Source of the DNA: Phenylobacterium sp.
Lineage (GTDB): Bacteria; Pseudomonadota; Alphaproteobacteria; Caulobacterales; Caulobacteraceae
Direction of reading: 5' to 3'
Length of the DNA: 64,000 nucleotides
NCBI RefSeq assembly: GCF_004799515.1
Contig: NZ_SSMX01000036.1
Coordinates: 62,001-126,000 of the forward strand
The notes below the pieces were generated by a model, which saw only the letters and a list, made by a program, of their open reading frames with translations, did no database searches and was not told the DNA's origin. The translations under genes were made by a program, and so were the position numbers. How positions within the stretch are numbered: position 1 is the first letter of the stretch; each line of letters opens with the position of its first letter. Positions 59,752 to 64,000 of this stretch are shown one piece after another.

Positions 59752-61317
59752 TCAGGGCGCTTTGGTCTCGCCGAAGGGCGCGCCGCGCAGGGCCGTGTAG
59801 GTCGCATCGAACACGGTCAGGGTCTTAAGCTCCGGCGGCGGTCCGGCGGCGATCGGATCGCCGAGGCGCAGCACCGGTCCCGCCACGCCTTGCAACCTCG
59901 GCCAGGCCGGCAGGCCCGAGCCGTTGGGGTCGCCGGCGCGGGCGAAATTCACCCAGTAGCTCGTCATGGCGTCGGCGAGACGGCGGTCGGCGGGCGTCCA
60001 GGCCCAGGTCTCCTGGTCCAGGTGGTCGAAGACGTACCAGAGCTCGGCATAGTGCGAGGCGCCCCAGCCGGCGCGCACCGATCCGGCCGGGAAGGGCGGC
60101 TTCTGCTCGAAGCGGTAGGCGTAGGCGGGCTGCCCCGCCTTGGCCGCCAGCCGCGCCCAGGCCCAGTTGTCCCAGGCGAAGCGCAGGTCGCGCTCGAAAT
60201 CGACGCGGGCCTGGCGGGCCTGGGCGTCGTCGGCGTGCGGATAGGCCTCGATCAGCGGCGGCGGCAGCGGTCCGAAGGCGCTCGTGATGTCGGCGGCGAA
60301 GGTGGCCGCCTTCACCGTGCTGAGATCGGTGAGCGACCGCGGCTCCTCCGCGTTCCAGCCGGTCAGCACCGGGACGTGCGCCTGGCGGCCGGCGGCGAAG
60401 GCGTCGTAGGGCGACAACGGCAGGGCGTAGCTCTGGATCACCGGATGCGACACGCGGGTCGCCCCATGCCCCAACAGCGCCTCGGCCGGCAACTTGCGCA
60501 GGTCAGCCAGCGACGTCGCGCCGCGCGATTTCGCGAAGGCGACGCCGTCGGTCTCCGCCGTCGCCAGCTGATAGCTGGGCGCGAGTTGCACGGGCTCGAA
60601 CAGGCCGCCGCTTTCGCCGATGGCCCGCTGGAACAGGCCTTGGGACAGCGGCGAAGCCATCAGCATGCTCACCGACATGGCCCCCGCCGACTGGCCGAAG
60701 ATCGTCACCTTGCGCGGATCGCCGCCGAAGGCCGCGATGTTCCGCCGCACCCAACTGAGGGCCCCGATCTGGTCGAGCAGGCCGTAGTCGCCGGAGACCT
60801 TGTGCGGGCTCTCGGCGGTGAGTTCGGGATGGGCCAGGAAACCCAGCACGCCCAGGCGATAGGCCAGCGTCACCACCACCACGCCCCGCCGCGCCAGCCG
60901 GTCGCCCCAGTAGAGCGGCAAGGAGGTCGCGCCGTTCTCGTAGCCGCCGCCGGGGATGAACACCATGACCGGGAGCCGGCCGGGCCCGGCGTGGGCCTTC
61001 GGGGTCCAGACGTTCAGGTAGAGGCAGTCCTCTTCCGTCCGGGGCGGCGGCTCGCCGGGCATGGAGACGCCGTGTTGTGGGCAGGCGGGCGCGAAGGCCG
61101 TCGCGGGCCGAACGCCGCGCCAGGCCGTCACGGGCTGGGGCTCGCGCCAGCGCAGCGGCCCGACCGGCGGGGCGGCGTAGGGCACGCCCTCGTAGGCGGT
61201 CACGCCGCCGCCGGCGTCCAGGCCGCGCAAGGTCCCGGTGTCGACCCGCGCGGTCGCCGCCGAGGCCAAAGCCGGCAGGGCGGTCAGCACCGCCGCCAGC
61301 AGGAACGCGGATGTCAT
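59752..61317 (-). CDS. Type-B carboxylesterase
   Basis: A secreted or periplasmic carboxylesterase of about 521 residues. A signal peptide (TSAFLLAAVLTALPALASA) is followed by the family blocks YEGVPYAAPPVGPLRW, EDCLYLNVWTP and VMVFIPGGGY. The nucleophile elbow is GQSAGAMS (Gln in place of the more usual Glu), and the His is probably in GASHYAELWYVF. YWVNFARAGDPNG near the end is typical. The start is the ATG at 61317 (an in-frame ATG at 61341 is possible). Substrate unknown. Confidence 0.88.
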   Translation of the reverse strand: MTSAFLLAAVLTALPALASAATARVDTGTLRGLDAGGGVTAYEGVPYAAPPVGPLRWREPQPVTAWRGVRPATAFAPACPQHGVSMPGEPPPRTEEDCLYLNVWTPKAHAGPGRLPVMVFIPGGGYENGATSLPLYWGDRLARRGVVVVTLAYRLGVLGFLAHPELTAESPHKVSGDYGLLDQIGALSWVRRNIAAFGGDPRKVTIFGQSAGAMSVSMLMASPLSQGLFQRAIGESGGLFEPVQLAPSYQLATAETDGVAFAKSRGATSLADLRKLPAEALLGHGATRVSHPVIQSYALPLSPYDAFAAGRQAHVPVLTGWNAEEPRSLTDLSTVKAATFAADITSAFGPLPPPLIEAYPHADDAQARQARVDFERDLRFAWDNWAWARLAAKAGQPAYAYRFEQKPPFPAGSVRAGWGASHYAELWYVFDHLDQETWAWTPADRRLADAMTSYWVNFARAGDPNGSGLPAWPRLQGVAGPVLRLGDPIAAGPPPELKTLTVFDATYTALRGAPFGETKAP

Positions 61318-61467
61318 TGTCGGTCTTGTCTTCCGTTGCATCGCACCAAGTTGGCGATCCGTGGACCGCGCCGGAAGCCGTGGACCTGCCGGTTCGTCCC
61401 CGGGCGGGAACGGGCCGTCACAAATCGGCCGATGGACGGTTCGGAGCCGCTCCCGCACACTGGCGCC

Positions 61468-62264
61468 ATGCGCCAGACCGCCGTCTTCGATCTTCGCCAG
61501 CTCACCCGGGACCTGTCCTTCGGCTTTCTCTATTGGCTCGGGCTTGTCCTCATCCTGGAGCCCGGCAACCTGATGCGTTGGGTCCCGCCGGACGGCGCGG
61601 CCTGGAGCCATGAGATCCTGCGGTTGCTGGGCGCGGGCCTCTTGGGCGCGGCCGCCACGCCGGCGATCCTGGCGCTGACCCGCCGCCTGCCCATCGAGGG
61701 CCCGTCCGTGGCGCGGCGCGGGCTTGTCCATCTGGGATTCGGTGCGGCCACGACCCTGGCCTTGATCGTGGCGTCCTGCCTTTTGGGACGGCTGCTGCCG
61801 CACGCCGGTCATCGTCCGATGGGCCGGGAAATCGTCGAGGAGCTGACCGCCAACGGCCCCCTGGTGGCCGCCTGGATCGGCGGGCTGACGGCGCTGGCTC
61901 ATGCCGCCCGCCATCGGCGCCGGGAGGCGGCGGCGACCGACCTGGCCGTCCGACAGCGCGGGCGGTTCACGCGGCTCGACCTGTCCCAGGTGGCCTGGAT
62001 CGAGACCCAGGGGAACTATCTGGCCCTGCACGCCGCGACGGGCGTCAGCTTGCTGCGCCGGACCGCCAAGAGCCTGGAGCCCGAGCTCGACCCGAGCCGG
62101 TTCGTCCGCGTCCACCGCCGCGCCATCGTCGCCCTGGAGGCGGTGCAGTCGGTGACGCCGCTCGCCGCCGGCGACGCCGTCCTATGCTTGAAGACGGGCG
62201 AAACCCTGCGCGTCAGCCGAAGCTGCCGCGCGCGGTTGCACCAGGCCTTGGGACTCGGCGGCGT

Positions 62265-62268
<4 letters not shown>
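61468..62268 (+). CDS. Membrane-anchored LytTR transcription regulator
   Basis: A 266-residue protein with four predicted helices (about residues 17-36, 48-68, 85-107 and 128-146) and a C-terminal LytTR DNA-binding domain (about 165-262: [41 protein letters not shown]). A membrane sensor fused to LytTR, with no receiver domain, suggests direct signalling from the membrane to DNA. It is divergent from the carboxylesterase, a plausible target. Its stop overlaps the gltA stop by 4 nt. Confidence 0.8.
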
Positions 62269-63548
<1,280 letters not shown>

Positions 63549-63602
63549 GCCGCCCCTCCAAGATGTGGGAATGAAACGCCTGTTTCGACGGCTTATAGCG
63601 CG

Positions 63603-64000
63603 TTAGCCGCCAAGCGAAAGCGCCTCGTCAAGCCGCGCCAGGCTTTCGTCTTTCCCGAGTGAAACAAGGGCGCCGGCGAGGTCCGGCGCGGGCGCTCCGC
63701 CCGAGAGCGCGGCGCGCAATCCGGGGCCGATCTTCCCCAGTCCCACACCCTCGCGTTCGGCGAACGCGCGGTTGACGCCCTCCAGGGTCGGGACGTTCCA
63801 GGCGGGCGCCGCGGCCAGGTCTTCACGCAGGCGCCGGAGGCGGTCCAGGAACTCGGGATTCGACGCCAGCTCGCGCGCCTTGTCCGTGAACGGCAGCGGC
63901 CGGCGGTGCAGGGCGAAGACCGTGGCGTCGGCCAGTTCCAGCGTTGTCTTGGCCCCGTCGCGCACGAAGGGGATCACCTGGGTCAGGACCGCCAGGTGGT
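63603..64000 (-). CDS. gltX: Glutamyl-tRNA synthetase, C-terminal part
   Basis: Read on the minus strand, the window holds the last 132 or so codons of a glutamyl-tRNA synthetase up to its TAA at 63603; the 5' part lies beyond 64000. LTQVIPFVRDGAKTTLELADATVFALHRRPLPF-type segment and the helical C-terminal anticodon-binding end (NVPTLEGVNRAFAEREGVGLGKIGPGLRAAL style) match the family. The gltA start is 54 nt downstream, so the two may be co-transcribed. Confidence 0.9.
   Translation of the reverse strand, partial: HLAVLTQVIPFVRDGAKTTLELADATVFALHRRPLPFTDKARELASNPEFLDRLRRLREDLAAAPAWNVPTLEGVNRAFAEREGVGLGKIGPGLRAALSGGAPAPDLAGALVSLGKDESLARLDEALSLGG

Overview
The window is high-GC, densely packed chromosomal DNA from an alphaproteobacterium, most likely Caulobacteraceae (Phenylobacterium- or Caulobacter-like; genus is an inference). 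The grounds are: the long collinear order nuoA-N, birA, coaX, rnj, mce, DUF1467, proS, lolC, lolD, dnaE, rpsB, tsf, pyrH, frr, uppS, cdsA, dxr, rseP, bamA, skp, lpxD, fabZ, lpxA, lpxI, lpxB, gltA, gltX; LpxI used instead of LpxH; a TonB-dependent receptor typical of this family; and a 29-codon SidA-like gene under GAAC-N7-GAAC (alphaproteobacterial LexA) sites directly before dnaE.

Layout. 1-6295 is variable: the tail of a flavin monooxygenase, a dienelactone hydrolase, a TonB-dependent receptor, a TPR-sulfotransferase and a convergent HNH-type protein. A tRNA-Asp(GTC) gene lies at 6459-6535 (minus). 6753-21659 is the complete 14-subunit complex I operon, with two unassigned small genes embedded in it (a two-helix membrane protein between nuoE and nuoF, and a lipoprotein between nuoH and nuoI) and a strong hairpin between nuoI and nuoJ. 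birA, coaX and rnj follow. 24869-32744 is an accessory block set between rnj and mce, two genes that are usually close together in relatives. It holds a frameshifted DUF2920 hydrolase, a split TauD-like dioxygenase, a degenerate aldo/keto reductase, a DUF2975/HTH pair, an exported alpha/beta hydrolase, a fused double CoA-transferase and a DUF4239-like membrane protein. 32787-36860 returns to the core (mce, DUF1467, proS, lolC, lolD). 36982-40556 is a second insertion (Gly/Tyr-rich secreted protein, Spy-like protein, hybrid histidine kinase).

40596-44264 is the most interesting segment. A TTGACG promoter is overlaid by one near-consensus and one perfect LexA half-site pair. These precede a good Shine-Dalgarno and a 29-residue single-helix membrane protein resembling the Caulobacter SOS division inhibitor SidA. 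dnaE starts 5 nt after its stop. A REPIN-like palindromic element (44275-44395) then separates dnaE from the structured leader of rpsB.

44601-59750 is a nearly uninterrupted plus-strand run for translation (rpsB, tsf, pyrH, frr), isoprenoid and phospholipid synthesis (uppS, cdsA, dxr), envelope proteolysis and outer-membrane assembly (rseP/mmpA, bamA, skp) and lipid A synthesis (lpxD, fabZ, lpxA, lpxI, lpxB). A type-B carboxylesterase and a membrane LytTR regulator interrupt the run before gltA and the 3' end of gltX, both on the minus strand. No CRISPR array, transposase or prophage was seen. All family assignments come from reading motifs; no database search was run.
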